Under the pieces are notes generated by a model. The model saw only the letters and a program-made list of their open reading frames with translations, searched no databases and was not told the origin of the DNA. Of a stretch of 64,000 nucleotides of DNA, positions 9,566 to 21,408 are shown piece by piece; the first letter of the stretch is position 1; each line of letters starts with the position of its first letter. The stretch covers positions 4,526,001 to 4,590,000 of the forward strand of contig JAUKTV010000001.1 in the NCBI GenBank assembly GCA_030549205.1, written 5' to 3'. The translations under genes and the position numbers were made by a program. This stretch comes from Apiosordaria backusii (lineage: Eukaryota; Ascomycota; Sordariomycetes; Sordariales; Lasiosphaeriaceae).

Positions 9566-11567
9566 ATGGCACCTCCAACCCCAGAGGAACTTGCATCGCC
9601 AGGCTTCAACAAATGGTCTCTCTATGGCTTCACAACAACCCCCGAAGAGAGGATGGGGCCCGGCGAGCCCTTCACCTACCCATCTCTCCAAGTCAATCTC
9701 TTTTTCCGCGTCTTCCTCGGGCTCGTATCCCTATTCATCACCTGGGTCCCAGCCCGTCTCCTCTTTCGCAGCGGCGAGTTCGCCGGCACCGTCCTCTGCG
9801 TCCTGACTATGGTCCTCAACTTTTTCACCGTCACTAATGCCCTCATCTGGCGAGACGACAATGTCGAGGAGTGGTTTGCTGGCTACGGGTGGTGTGACAT
9901 GCAGACCTACATCAAGTTTGGTCTTCACACAGCCTTCAACATCAGCCTCTTTGAGATCATGCGCGGGCTGGCGAGCAAAGTGGCCATGAACAGAGCAACC
10001 ACCCTGACATCCAAGGAGAGAAGGCGGAACAGGATCATATCGGCGGCCGTCATCTTTACGGTTCCGGCGCTGCAAATGATCCTCACCTACCTCGTCGCAG
10101 TGGGCCGGTTTAATGTATCGACACTGGTCGGATGTGGTGTGTACTATTTTCCTAACTGGGTCTTCCTGGTGTTCTTCATTCTCCCAACGCCCATCTTTAC
10201 CGTTGGGGCAACAATCATGGCTTGTAAGTCCTTTCTTTTTATTTCCCCCCCATTTGAACACCACTAACCCCGCTCAAGGCCTAACCTTTTACCGCTACCG
10301 CCTCATCATGCGCGCCTCCAACAAAGTGATGCAATCCCGCGACAGCGTAGCCGCCGCCCGGCAGTCCCGCGTCCGCAAGAAGCTCTACTTTATGACCCTC
10401 ACCGTCATCGTCGTCGTCCTCCCGCTCATCCTGGTCTTTCTGGTTAGAAACCTCAAAGTGGGCAGCCCCTGGGAGCTCAGTTACGATTTCGCTTCTTTTC
10501 ACTACGGCCCAGATCCGTTCAACCAGTATTTCGTCTCCTTCACCACATCCGAGTACATGAACTTCCAGCAGCTCACCATCCACTACATCGCGGAGATCAC
10601 GGGCATCTTGCTGTTTATCCCCTTTGGCACCACCCCAGAGGCGCTCAACTCCTACCGCCGCGGGTTGTTGTTTCTCGGATTGGGGTATATCTTCCCCAAG
10701 CTAAGAGAGGAGATCCCGCTGTATCCCGCCCCGAACTCCTCGAGGAACAACAGTGGCAATAACACGAGGGCATCGTGGTGGTCGTCCTTTTTCCGCCCTA
10801 TTCGCGAGAACACCAGTTCTTTTATCTCCTCAAGACGCAGATCAACGACAACGGTTGGGAAGAACTCAAGAAAGGGGTCGATACTGCCGACGGTGGAGCA
10901 TCATCATAATTCAGTGTCTTCCCGGTCTACCTCTGCCGCCGTGCCGTTGGTGGTCAAAGAGAAGGGCAACCCCTGGCCAGATTTGACAGTGGAGGAAATC
11001 GACTCTTACCCCTCCCCCCCCTCGTCTTCTTCTGCTTCCCCGCCCATGGGAAGAAACCCCTTCGTGATGGCAACTGCCATCCCGCTTAACGCCACTCCCC
11101 TCCCTGCCCGCCTCCCACAATCTTCCCGTCGATCTACCCCCTCCCCCAAAAAACCCGCCCCTATCCCCACCACCACCTCCACGGTCATCGAAGAGAAACC
11201 AGAAGTAGCCGAACCATGGGAAGTAGGCCACCAAGCCTCCAACGTCGACTTCAACACCCGGGTTTGGGTCGGGAATCCTCACTCCCCAACTACCCAGCAG
11301 CTTCCCTTGCCGTCTCCTGCCCGGTTACATCCTGTCACTAACCCCGCCACCACCACCACCACCGTCACTGCTGGCAATGGCAGTGGTGGTGGGTTTCACG
11401 AGGTTGACCTTGAGTCTGGAGAACAACAACAGCAAAGAAGGGGCGTGGTCCGAGTTGAGACGAGGATCGCGCGTACTACTGAGCCGAGGGACCATCCTGG
11501 GGTAGGTGGCGAGGAGGAGGGGGAAGGGGTGATAACAACTGTCACGACGCCGACACAGCAGAGCTAG
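9566..11567 (+). CDS. STE3: Ste3-type (a-factor class) pheromone G-protein-coupled receptor
   Basis: Two exons, 9566-10223 and 10279-11567, give 648 aa; the 55-nt intron (GTAAGT...AAG, CACTAAC branch) lies before TM6-like sequence. Ste3 receptors bind the lipopeptide pheromone at the plasma membrane and signal through a heterotrimeric G protein to the mating MAPK cascade. Seven hydrophobic segments are visible between residues about 35 and 350. Family marks include the WVPARLL end of TM1, LIWRDDN after TM2, a C-rich third segment (GWCDMQTYIKFGLHTAFN), and TFYRYRLIMRASNK on the cytoplasmic side between the fifth and sixth segments. The C-terminal tail of about 290 residues is long, with Ser/Thr/Pro-rich stretches, as in Neurospora PRE-1. 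It contains many SP/TP sites suited to desensitising phosphorylation. No mating-type or pheromone gene is adjacent. Confidence 0.9.
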
Positions 11568-12304
11568 GTTCTTGTTGTGGAGAGGTCGTTGGTTGTTGTT
11601 AGTGGGTTGTGGGGGGGTGGGAGGACGGATGGTAGGAGGAGGAGCTGGGCTGGGGGGAGGGTAATAATGGACGTCGTCGTGGTGAACGTGGTGGGTATTG
11701 GGGTGATGTCTGAGCGAAGATAGATAGGTATCTTAATGAATGGGGTGGTGGTGGTGGTGGTGGGGGTGGTGGTGTTTACATAGCAGCAGCAGCAGCAGAC
11801 ATACAGGTCATATGTCTTTGAGCTTTTCCTTTGTTGTTTTCTTTCTTTCTCTCTTTTCTTTTCTATCTCAAGGTTTTGAAGAGGAAGGAAAGGGGGGTGT
11901 TTATACAGAGGTGAATGAATGGTGGTGACGAAAAAGACACAGTCTGGGTGACATAACATTGCATTTCATTTCCATACCTGCCAGCGCACTAGTAGTAGGT
12001 TTTGCGCTCTTGTTTTTTTTATGTCTCATATATAGAGAATCTAATGTATTTCTTCTACAACCAGCCTTCAGGAGTTGGACTGCTCATTGAAAGGCCTAAG
12101 TACCTAAAACAGTTATATGCATATCGTTGATATCGACAAGCCTCCAATAAGCCAGTTCTATGCCTCTCTCTGTGATTATCACAGACCTATAACCCATCCC
12201 TTTAATCCGGGTGAACCTCATCCATCTCACTTGTCTCAATCAACCATCGCTTTCTATACCCCTTATCCACCCCCCCCCCCCTCTAACCTTCCATCTGCAC
12301 CCCC
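11568..12304. other. Convergent intergenic region with microsatellites
   Basis: Between the 3' ends of the receptor (plus) and TPT1 (minus). It holds a GGT-type run near 11741-11775, a GCA run near 11783-11800, and a C-run near 12268-12282. No coding feature is supported. Confidence 0.65.
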
Positions 12305-13318
12305 TTACTGCCCCCGTCCCCGTCCCCTTCCCCCCCTCCCCCCTCGCCCTCCCCGCCCACCCTTCCCATGCGGCACCCTAACCCTCAACCCCCCAGGCAA
12401 CTCCCCCTCCCCAACCGCCTCCCCATCCCTCCAAATAACCCCCACCTCCCCCTTCCTCCTCCCCACCACCTCCCTAAAAAACTCCACCCCCACCCTCCCC
12501 TCTTCCCCCTCCCCCTCGGTGAGCACAACCCCATTCTCACTCATCCAAAACCTCATCCCCCCTTCTTTGATCGCCTTTTCCACATCCACATACACCAACA
12601 GCTCCGCATCCCTCCTCATCCCACTAATCACCCCCTCATCCCCCTCCGGCAGCCCAGTAGAGAAGTGCACATGATTCCTCCCCATCTTTTTTAATCCCCC
12701 CGAGGATTTGATCAGTGGCCAAAAAGCAAAATACGTCCCGTGGACTACCACCGGGGGGATGGGTAGTTCCCCTTTTTCGGGGGAGGGGTTGATAGCGAGG
12801 GGTTTGAGGAGGGCTTCTGAGGAGACGAGGGGGATGGAGTGGCCTTGGTTGGCGCGGATGAGCCAGTCCTGGGGCGAGGTGGAGGTTTCATCGTTGGTGG
12901 AGGAGGAGGAGGAGGGGTTGAGTTTTAGGGAAAAGCGTTGTTTGTCGGAGTTGGTGACGGCGGAGAGGATTTCGGGGAAGGTGGGGGAGAGGGATTTTAG
13001 GGGGGGCCAGGCGAGCTATAAGAAAGGGGGGGGGGGTTAGTGAGTGGTTTTGTATATGAGGACACAGGGGGGCGGGACAAGACATACGACTTTATCAAGG
13101 GGAGCATATCCCTCCTTATCAAGCTCAATACCCGCGTTGGAGGCCTGGTGCCGGAGGAGACGAGACAGAGCCCGCGAGAGGTCTACTGCTCGACCTCCTG
13201 ACCTGCCCCCTCCTCCACGACCGCCACGGCCGCTGCCGCGTTTGCCACCGCCCCGGGTTGTGGAGGAGAGGGCGGTGGTTTGGTCGAGTTCGTCGGCGAT
13301 GAGGTCTGCTTTGTCCAT
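12305..13318 (-). CDS. TPT1: tRNA 2'-phosphotransferase
   Basis: Two exons on the minus strand, 13318-13088 and 13015-12305, give 313 aa. Tpt1 removes the 2'-phosphate left at the ligated splice junction of tRNAs, using NAD+. The conserved core begins with LSRALSRLLRHQA in exon 1. Exon 2 has the diagnostic IRANQGHS and HGTYFAFWPLI, and then the GRNHVHFSTGLP block. The 72-nt intron (GTATGT...TAG) is phase 0. Unusually, both ends are RG-rich: GGGKRGSGRGGRGGGGRSGG at residues about 24-45 and a GRGGRGGRGG-type stretch in the last 25 residues. The coding strand is very C-rich in exon 2. An in-frame ATG further upstream (13507) would add 63 residues, but the start at 13318 is closer to the conserved domain. 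An intron-containing tRNA lies 8 kb away, a substrate class for this enzyme. Confidence 0.93.
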
Positions 13319-14467
13319 TTTGGGTGTGTATATCTTGTTCTGTTTGGTGTGTGGTTGAAGAAAAAATGGCCGCGGTAGTAGTGGTGAGAATTGAAGATGA
13401 GGTTCAAGACTAGGTTTGAAAGAGCTGGTGCCTGTGGCTGCGGTTGTGAGTCGGATGACTTTTGCTGCTGCTTTTGTGAGCAAAGGGTTCGAGTAGTGCT
13501 TGAGCATTCAGAGATCAAGACCAGAGAAGTCTTGGAAAAAAGGAGAAGAATTGAAGCTCACTTTTATGTAAGTTGAGTGGGAAATATCAGTGAGTGCTGA
13601 TGAGAGTGAGAGTGAAAATGTGTGGGGCGGCAGGATGAATCGAGTTGCCACACAAATTGAGGTCGAAGGTTGTTGGGTTAGGGTTGGTTATATCCTTTTC
13701 TTACAACAACACTAAGAACAAGTTTGACACTCGATCTCTGCGTCTGGCTGTCGTGTCTTTCACTTAAAATGCAGAAAACATGTATCAGTTTATATCCCTC
13801 TTTAGATTTTATCATAGGCCTCCCAACCCCTACAACACACTGTTGATTTTCGGCAAGTTTACTTGGGTAGTGAAACCACTGAACCGGCAGTGACTCACGC
13901 CGCCATAACCAAGCAACACCAAAACCTCACCACTGCACAACACCCTTCAGCTCGCCGAGCCACCTAATCTCAAAACAGCTCCCAGAAAACCCAGTTCTCG
14001 ACCAACAAAATACAAGTATACACGTCTCACCTATTTCACCAGAAACAGTTCACATATCGAAGCAGTTAAGACAACTCATCGTTTGTATCAAACAAAGAAA
14101 ACAAATGCTCCTATTCAAAGCCGACTCTTGGTCGTGTGATGTACTGTACATATGTGTGTGTGTGCGTGTGGTAAGCTCGTCGCCAACTACTAGCTAAGTA
14201 GTAGATGAGGTAGGCAAGGCCGGAGGAAGAAGTGGTATATATACCCCATATCAATCCACAAACACCACCAATTCCTCCCCCCAAAACGGTTTTAGCCAAG
14301 TCAGTCAAACTTTTTGCAAAACTCCAAACCTCGCTTGCTCGCTCGCTTTGCCAACATAACCCAAAACGCCGAGGGGGTTCTGTCCAAGTTTTTCCCCCCT
14401 CCAACTCCTGACCTCCCAACTCCCACATCCCATATCATGTACAAATTTTCCCCACAAAAACCCAAAA
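13319..14467. other. Intergenic between TPT1 and the phosphatase gene
   Basis: Upstream sequence of TPT1 and the 3' flank of the phosphatase gene (both minus). A short GT run lies near 14152-14170. Apart from the telomere-like box listed separately, no gene or RNA is supported. Confidence 0.6.
13675..13687 (+). promoter_or_regulatory. Telomere-like box upstream of TPT1
   Basis: GGGTTAGGGTTGG lies about 357 bp upstream of the TPT1 start. Such TTAGGG motifs act in some fungal promoters through Tbf1-like or Myb-like proteins. A role here is only inferred; shorter versions of the motif also occur within coding regions of this window. Confidence 0.3.
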
Positions 14468-17389
14468 TCAAATCATCTCATCAATACTCCTCACAATAGG
14501 CGTCTCCCCAAGAGTCGGGGGGCTCCTCGGATCCTCATTCTGCATCGGCCTCCCAAACGGGAAAAACGGATCCCGAGGAAACATCGTCTCCCTAGGCGAG
14601 AACAGCCCCAATGCCTCATCCCCGGGTGTCGCCGGGGACTTCACCACCTCCACAATTTGAGCCGCTGCCACAGCAAGCGCCTGATGAAGCGGGTTATTCG
14701 TCATTACCTCCACCCTCGGGGAAAGAAGTGCTCCATCGCCATCATCAGGCGGGAAACCTCGCATGACTGGGGCATGTCGCTCTGCTGAGATATTATCCTT
14801 GGGCGGAACTGGAGGTGGTGCAACTGGGGCAATATTAAGAGGAGCAAAGCCGAATGTTCCCATGGACCTCTTCTTTTCGAGAGTTTTTGGTGCTGGGGAC
14901 AGTTTCAGAGGTTTGAGGCTGATTTGTGAGGATTTCTTCTCGACTTTCTTGGGTGGTGGGGTGAGGTTGATAGGGGCCAAATTGGCTTCTGACTTCTTCT
15001 TTTCGACCGTCTTGGGGGCCGGAGCAAAGGTCATCGGGGCGAGCTTGAAGTTGTCTTCTGACTTCTTCTTTTCGAGCTTTGACGGCGGCGGGGCAAAGGT
15101 CATGGGCGCAAAACCAAACGTGCCATCCGAGGCTCCAAATCGATGCGCACCAAATCCAGGGGAAGCTGGTGGTCTTGCAAAAGGATCTGGTGGTGGAAAC
15201 CCGGGAGACATGGGAGGCCTCGAAATATCCAGCGGAGACAATGTCTGGGACGATGGAGGCTTTGAAATCGAAAGAGATGCAAAACTAGGAGGAGCAAAGC
15301 CTGGCGATTTTGGCGGCTCAGCAAATGAGCCAAAGCCGGGCGATGGTGGGGGCCTTGAGAGAGAAAACGATCCAAAACCTGGCGATGGCGGTGGCTTCGT
15401 CAATGTAAAAGAACCACCAAATCCAGGAGAGGGCGGTTCTCTAGAGATGATGGGAGGCGCAAACCCTGGAGATGGTGGTGGTTTCGAGAACGAACTGACC
15501 GAAGAGGCGAATCCGGAATCGGGTTGCGAAGGGACAAGGAAGGCATCAATATTAAAACGGCCAAACTTCCCAGGATCCGCTTCGTCCTCCTTTTCAGTCC
15601 AGGAAAAGCTAGAAGGCGCGGATGATGGGCCTGGTGAGATAGGTTCACCTCTGTTTGGTGTCGAATTACCCCGTGCCCGGCTGGGACTTCGTTCAGGACT
15701 CCCACATTCGGAAGCTGGATCTTCGGTTGGCAATGGCGCAGTTAGGGGCTCCTTTGGAGGAGCCTCAATGTGATCGGCCGAGAGCGTGGCCCGGTGCATT
15801 GGGCTTCTCCCAGATCGTGACTTCAAGCCAGCACTCGGGACTATTAATCTCCGCTTTGATGAGACCTCTTTCTGGAAATCTTGCAAGCAATACATCAGCC
15901 TCATGTTGGGGCTAATCCACCTGCTCTTCGCCTGGGCCGCATAGTAGGCATCGTTGACGGTCAAATCGGGATTCTGATACAGCCCATAAGCAATAATCAA
16001 GCTGGCGGATCTACTGGCGCCCTGCTGGCAGTGGACCAACACTTTCTTGCCATCCCTCGTCCGCCTCTCGATTGTTTCGCAAAGCCCCATTAGATCCTTG
16101 CCGATATCAGTGTTGTGATCCCAGGGGATGTGAATATATTCTGGCTCCTTGAAAGACTGGGCCTTGGGGGTCGTAGGAGTGTCGGCTGAGCTTTCATCTG
16201 GGAAATACTCAAAAGCAGTAGCAAAGCTTGATGCTGTCGCGGCTGTGTCCGGCTCCACCGGAGACTTTTCTTGCTCGTCCGAAGCCTCAGAGTCTTTTCT
16301 GCTGCCAAATGCTTTGAACGGATTCGAAACCTCACGAGCGACATTAATCACCACATCAAAGCGGGACGCCTCCTCCGCAGTGGGCTCGAGATACAGATAG
16401 ACATTGTCACTGTAAATGGCGATCGGGCCATCTGGGTATCCGGGGGTTTTCTGGTCCTCGTTATTTTCAACGTCATGGAATGGCTCAATCTCATAAGCGG
16501 CGCGGTTGGCAATTTGTGTCCGTATTGGCGAATCTTCTTCCTGGATGGCCGATCCCAGGCCAGGAGCCACGGGAGGCTTGGGTGGTCGCAGGAATGAAGA
16601 CAATCCCGTTTCATTTCTCTCCAGCACTGTCGGAATGGTCATTCCGCCAGCGGGACCAAACGTCGCAGACTTCAGTCCTGAGAGCATATGCGGCGACGAG
16701 GTCGAGTGCTTCAGAGCGCGGCGCTGAAGAATGGGCGGGACTGACGGTGAGCTGGGCACTTCAAGTGTGGTGCGCGCAATAAGATCCGATGTGCTGGTCT
16801 TAAGGCTGAGCTGACTTGGTTTCCGCTTCATGGTTGGAATTTTAGGCTTAATAAATGAGGGGGATGATGGCTCTGACACTTCCGTCGAGGATAGTGAGTT
16901 GAATGGTGGTTGAATGGAAAGCCCCTTCATGTTCTTGGGTCGCCTGGGAATTGGCGATGTCATCGGCCGCTCCAAGGTTGGGCCAGAGGTGGAAATTGTG
17001 AGGTTGGCCAATCCATCTAGACCACCAAACGAGGCAGGCGCAAAAGGCCGAAGAGGAGCAAGATTAATTGGAGAGTCAGGAGAAGATGAAGGTGAAGGGT
17101 CAGACAGATCCGAAGAGTCTGTGCAAGACACAGTGGTTGTTGGCGAAGACTCTGCCGACTCGGCGGTGGATGTGCTGTCGTGGTGCTTGTGAATTGAGTC
17201 TGAGGACAGGACGCCGGGCCTCAGCGCCGGCTGCGAGTCTCGTGGCAGTTTTGTGTCCTCCATGACCAGCTTGGGGTCAACAACTGTGACAGTGTTCGAA
17301 GCGTCCACGATCCCGTTTTCTACGTCCAAAACAGTCATGAATGAGGGTATTTGTTCCTCATACAGCCTCCGAGTCGCTGCTGAAGGCAT
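14468..17389 (-). CDS. Large dual-specificity (MAPK-type) protein phosphatase with repetitive C-terminal tail
   Basis: A single exon of 973 aa from the ATG at 17389; the longer frame to 17398 begins with TTG, so it is not used. The catalytic domain spans about residues 320-520 and holds the signature HCQQGASRSASLI (HCx5R, nucleophilic Cys near residue 450), with a preceding IHIPWDHNTDIGKDL segment and a following RWISPNMRLMYCLQDFQKE. This is the layout of Msg5/Pmp1-type MAPK phosphatases, which dephosphorylate Thr and Tyr on MAP kinases. The N-terminal 300 residues are Ser/Pro-rich and probably disordered. The C-terminal half (residues about 620-870) contains two repeat classes: PPSPGF-type repeats (about eight copies) and blocks combining an EKKKSE-like basic motif with APMTFAP-like sequence (about four copies). 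The long SP-rich tails suggest regulation by proline-directed kinases. Exact orthology to Msg5 is inferred. Confidence 0.88.
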   Translation of the reverse strand: MPSAATRRLYEEQIPSFMTVLDVENGIVDASNTVTVVDPKLVMEDTKLPRDSQPALRPGVLSSDSIHKHHDSTSTAESAESSPTTTVSCTDSSDLSDPSPSSSPDSPINLAPLRPFAPASFGGLDGLANLTISTSGPTLERPMTSPIPRRPKNMKGLSIQPPFNSLSSTEVSEPSSPSFIKPKIPTMKRKPSQLSLKTSTSDLIARTTLEVPSSPSVPPILQRRALKHSTSSPHMLSGLKSATFGPAGGMTIPTVLERNETGLSSFLRPPKPPVAPGLGSAIQEEDSPIRTQIANRAAYEIEPFHDVENNEDQKTPGYPDGPIAIYSDNVYLYLEPTAEEASRFDVVINVAREVSNPFKAFGSRKDSEASDEQEKSPVEPDTAATASSFATAFEYFPDESSADTPTTPKAQSFKEPEYIHIPWDHNTDIGKDLMGLCETIERRTRDGKKVLVHCQQGASRSASLIIAYGLYQNPDLTVNDAYYAAQAKSRWISPNMRLMYCLQDFQKEVSSKRRLIVPSAGLKSRSGRSPMHRATLSADHIEAPPKEPLTAPLPTEDPASECGSPERSPSRARGNSTPNRGEPISPGPSSAPSSFSWTEKEDEADPGKFGRFNIDAFLVPSQPDSGFASSVSSFSKPPPSPGFAPPIISREPPSPGFGGSFTLTKPPPSPGFGSFSLSRPPPSPGFGSFAEPPKSPGFAPPSFASLSISKPPSSQTLSPLDISRPPMSPGFPPPDPFARPPASPGFGAHRFGASDGTFGFAPMTFAPPPSKLEKKKSEDNFKLAPMTFAPAPKTVEKKKSEANLAPINLTPPPKKVEKKSSQISLKPLKLSPAPKTLEKKRSMGTFGFAPLNIAPVAPPPVPPKDNISAERHAPVMRGFPPDDGDGALLSPRVEVMTNNPLHQALAVAAAQIVEVVKSPATPGDEALGLFSPRETMFPRDPFFPFGRPMQNEDPRSPPTLGETPIVRSIDEMI

Positions 17390-20300
17390 ATTCGGCAATG
17401 GCGTAGAGAGGCGAAATGTGCGTCGCCGTGATGTTCCTCCGTCTTTCGCTCGGGTCCGGTCACAAATTGGCCACCCGGTCTCTTGACCTCCCCGCCGTCT
17501 GATAGTCGCCGAGAGGCAAAATTAACAAGCCGAGGTCTTCCCCACCGCTGTTGAATTATTGTACTAGAGTACGCGTGTCGAATTGAGTCGGCACACTTGT
17601 CGAATCGAAGGACGACCAAAGGCAAAAAGTTCGGACCAAAGGGACAGCGCTGCTGAATCCGATCCACCCTTGCCGAGTTTTTTGAATGAGAATTAATTAG
17701 TGTGTCGCAAGAAAACAAGAGAAGCAAAAGAGCAAAGAAATCCGTATTTTAACAACGGCGCACGATGTTGTCGCTGCTGTCTGAGGCGGGCGCGTAGACT
17801 CGGCGGAGGCTGGGGGTGCGGTCTCGCTAAATGGTTGCGCGGAGAGACGGCGGCGCAGCCAGAGCAGGAGGAGAGGACGGATGAAGGATCAAAAAGATGA
17901 GAAGGAGAAGGGCGGTAACCAAGCAAAAGCGTTGTTGGGGCGTCAAAACATGGTCCGGTGTTCACACAGGGCACAGCACAAGACGTGAGTGTGGTGGTAT
18001 GAAGGTCGAGAGTCGACGAGAAGAGGAAGAGAACCGGGAGGGATTGGTGGGTGAGAACAGCGGGGTCTTCCCTTTGTCTGTGATAGAACAAGAAGAACCG
18101 AGTCTCGGGATCCCGCTCGAGTGCCGTCCGACAGCTTCGTTTTTCGGAAAAGTGAAGGGAAGGGAATGGTTGCAAAAAAAAAAAAAAGGGAGAAAAATCA
18201 GAGGCTTGGGAGGAGAGGATGGAATGGGCAGAGAATTGACGGGGATGGTCGCTGTGGCAGTGGCAGCAACGCACAGAAAGCGCTGAAGGGGGGAGGCAGG
18301 ACAAGCCTGGGCAGGCAGAGCGAGCACCCTGGGCATTCGCATTCCTCCATCTGCACCAAAACGCTGCTCAGCGTGGGGAGCACTGGCCCTGTGGCCGCGA
18401 ACAGGGGGCATGGGCTGCGATGTGGGCCGCGGGGACGGTCTCCCAGCCAATTAGACAGTCAGAATCAACACCGGCGGCTAGCCGCCTTTGCGACTTGCTT
18501 GCTTTCAAACAATCCATGCTATTAATAGACGGTGCGACCGTGGATGCAAAAATTGGACGGCACTCCTGATTGGCCACTTGACCCTTGCTGCACTGTCCGA
18601 CCACGATTTGATTTCCCTCGATTTCCCCCCAGAGGAGTGCCTCCGGAGTGCCTCGACCACTGCGCTTCGGCGACGCTTGATCCTTTCACCTTCTGGTTCT
18701 GTCATTCTTACTCACTGTGTACACTATTCTCGACTTGTCGCCTCGCCGAGGTTGTTTTCCAGGTTGTGCTAGAGAGTTACTGTACTGTGTACACTACACT
18801 CGTGTAATAAGACCCACGGGTCGCTACCACTGTGTTCCGTCTACGAAGCGCTTATATTATTTCTGGTATACTGAGAGACTAAGGAACACAAAATGAAGGA
18901 CTGTTGGCGCCAGTTGCCGACGACCTTCATAAAATTAGCCGCTTGTTCCCAGTTAGTGTATTCACAGTTCGGCCCATGCCTCCGGTTCGCAGAGCGGTCA
19001 TCTGATGAAGCTGCTGTCCTCGGAAGCCTATCGCTCCTTGTGCCGTACGGCTCCAGAATCACGCCGCCTGAAGGCCAACGTGGGGATGCAATCCTTGACA
19101 AACTGCCATGCTACCGTAACTCTTGTATCGATCTCAAGTCCGGCCGAGACAAGACTCTCGGTTGCATCAGTTCGCCGAGTGCGGTTTGGTTGCTTGAGGA
19201 GGCACACACACATACACCAAGGTACTTCTTACACAGTGCCTGAAGCCTTTGATGATGGCCTGTTTGGTTTATATTTAACTTTCCGCATGGAACAAACCTG
19301 ATGCCGTCTTATTATTATTATTTTGTTATTATTGTTTTTCCTCTTGAACACAAGTCAACATGTTCCTGTGGAGACGCACAAGCTCTCGGTGCAATCTGAA
19401 ACAAGCCAAATTGAAGAGGTGGAGCGGCTGGAATTGCCCTGTGCGCTATTAAATAATTTCACGTGTCGAATGTGGGGGCATCCAACTCCTTGTGGGGTTG
19501 CGACCAAGAGGCAACCTCTCGATGGCCAGGCCAGGCGTGGCAGTGGGAAACGCCAAGAGCTGAACACCGCAGAGCCTCACGAGAAGCTTCAACACCTCTT
19601 CTCGTTGATATCGGCCTGGACCTTTTCTGTCTATTTTTGACGGTCCAGATTGTGACTGCTGACACTTCTCTAGATTAGTTCCAACAGAGCCCGGCTCTAA
19701 ACCATCAGCATCCGTCTCAAGTTAGCGATAGATTGAACCTCACGTGCCCATGGTTCGAGGCGGATTCAGGCCTTGAAGTCAATTCGGAGTGTTGCTTCAA
19801 TGACGCATAAGCGGACAGAAACAGCAGGATTTGACGACCTTCCGGCATGACGCAAAGCCACGTGCTCACGATCCGTCGTTGATTTCACTGCAGAACGTAT
19901 CTGGCGTACCAAACTTGGCTTCCCGTGAAGTAATACCTCCCTCGATTATGAACAACGAGCACTCCTCCGTCTCAACTTCGCCGCGCTCCTGTCTCAAACG
20001 GCTGCCATTTCTTGCTTCAGCATTCCAGGAGAACATGATACAAGCCCAATATGGGTCCATTTTGCTCCTTTGGACGACCCTCAACGTTGAACAAGGGGTT
20101 TTGTTTCCAGACATGTCGAGTTTCAAACAATTTCGCAGCGTTACTTATGTCCTCTTTGAACTTGACTGACGTAACAAAGTAAAAAAAGCTTCAAGCCTCG
20201 CCAATGTTAACGAGGTAGCACTTGGTCGGGTATCCGTTCCAGTAGGTACCAGGTTCCTGGCAATTGCGAGCCTGTTCGATCATATTCTTGATGCCCCAAA

Positions 20301-21408
20301 ACATTCCACAAATCTGCTTCAAGTTTGGACCGGCATTTGTACCCCTCGATCCACAAGCCTGAAACAACTCGTCAAAAACGAACGAACCACCACCACAAGG
20401 GTGACATGGCGTCGCAAGGAAGAGCTGGATTGGGCATGCTCGCTTCAACTTGGCCCGGCCGCCAACTCGAAAACCGGCGACCTCTCCCGGGTCGGCTGGT
20501 GATCGGGTTCGTCTGCCGCCAAGCGTGAGATGGGGCCGGGAAAGACAGCCGAAAGTGGGGTCCGCAAAAGCTTGGCTTCGGCACCGGAGCGGCCAACGAC
20601 TGGGGCCCAGGCGGCCAGACCCCCTGATTCCCAGTGCCGCCCGCTACTACGTCGGCGGTAAAGGGAAAAGAAATGCTCGTCAACATCTTTGATTCACTCT
20701 TGGATCCAGTACATTCCAATTGTCAAGAGCTAAATATCGCAACCTCGCCGTCAGTTCCGTTCTGGCTCGATCTCATATGCACCCCCTGCATTATGCTTCC
20801 GACCATGTGGACTCGATGGGCTACCACGGCAGCCTCAAAGACAGGTTGACGTCTGCAAGCTGAGAAAATCTGTCTTTTTGCTTAAGCTGCAATGTGACCT
20901 CCATTCACCGAGACTAGAGTTATCCCGAAGAATAACACGGCTCTCAAAACCTACAGAGCACAAACATTCCGAACTGACACAAGGGTTCCGGCTGGGATCG
21001 GCGAGTTTGCTCGTTCCTCGTGATGGCAAGAAAAAGCAAATCATCACATATGCAGTAGAGAGGCTCAACTGCATATGCATCTTCAAGTGAGAATGATGTC
21101 GAGAGAAGGTGCTGATTCGCCACATGTATGTTTGATGACTAAACCTGGCTGAAGTGGGCTTTTTTGAGTTGGCTGGTGGCCGCCTCGTACCACAGAAAAC
21201 ACCGGAAAAGCTCAACAATTGTCAGTGCTCGTATTGAACACAGAGATTGGCGCTCTTAGGCCATATCTCACCCCGGTGACTCAGATGGTGTGTGTCACGC
21301 CAATCATGCCCTCGAGTGACGTGAACAGAGATAAATACATCTCTGCCCGCCAGAGAGGTAGGGATCAGCACCACCAACCACACCTTCCGAGCTCTACACT
21401 CGACAAAA
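17390..21408. other. Gene-poor region upstream of the phosphatase
   Basis: Four kilobases with no ORF showing a recognisable domain or fungal gene structure. The first ~900 bases are pyrimidine-rich on the minus strand, fitting the phosphatase promoter and 5' UTR, and include an A13 run near 18175. No repeat, tRNA or transposon remnant was recognised. Confidence 0.55.

Noticed and set aside
10113..10278. Upstream start for the second exon of the Ste3-like receptor
   Set aside because: A separate start here would ignore the clear GTAAGT...AAG intron that joins the transmembrane segments.
12117..12674. Pro/Ser-rich plus-strand ORF opposite TPT1
   Set aside because: Mirror of the C-rich TPT1 exon.
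14763..15773. 336-codon Gly-rich ORF antisense to the phosphatase tail
   Set aside because: Produced by the PPSPGF repeats read on the other strand.
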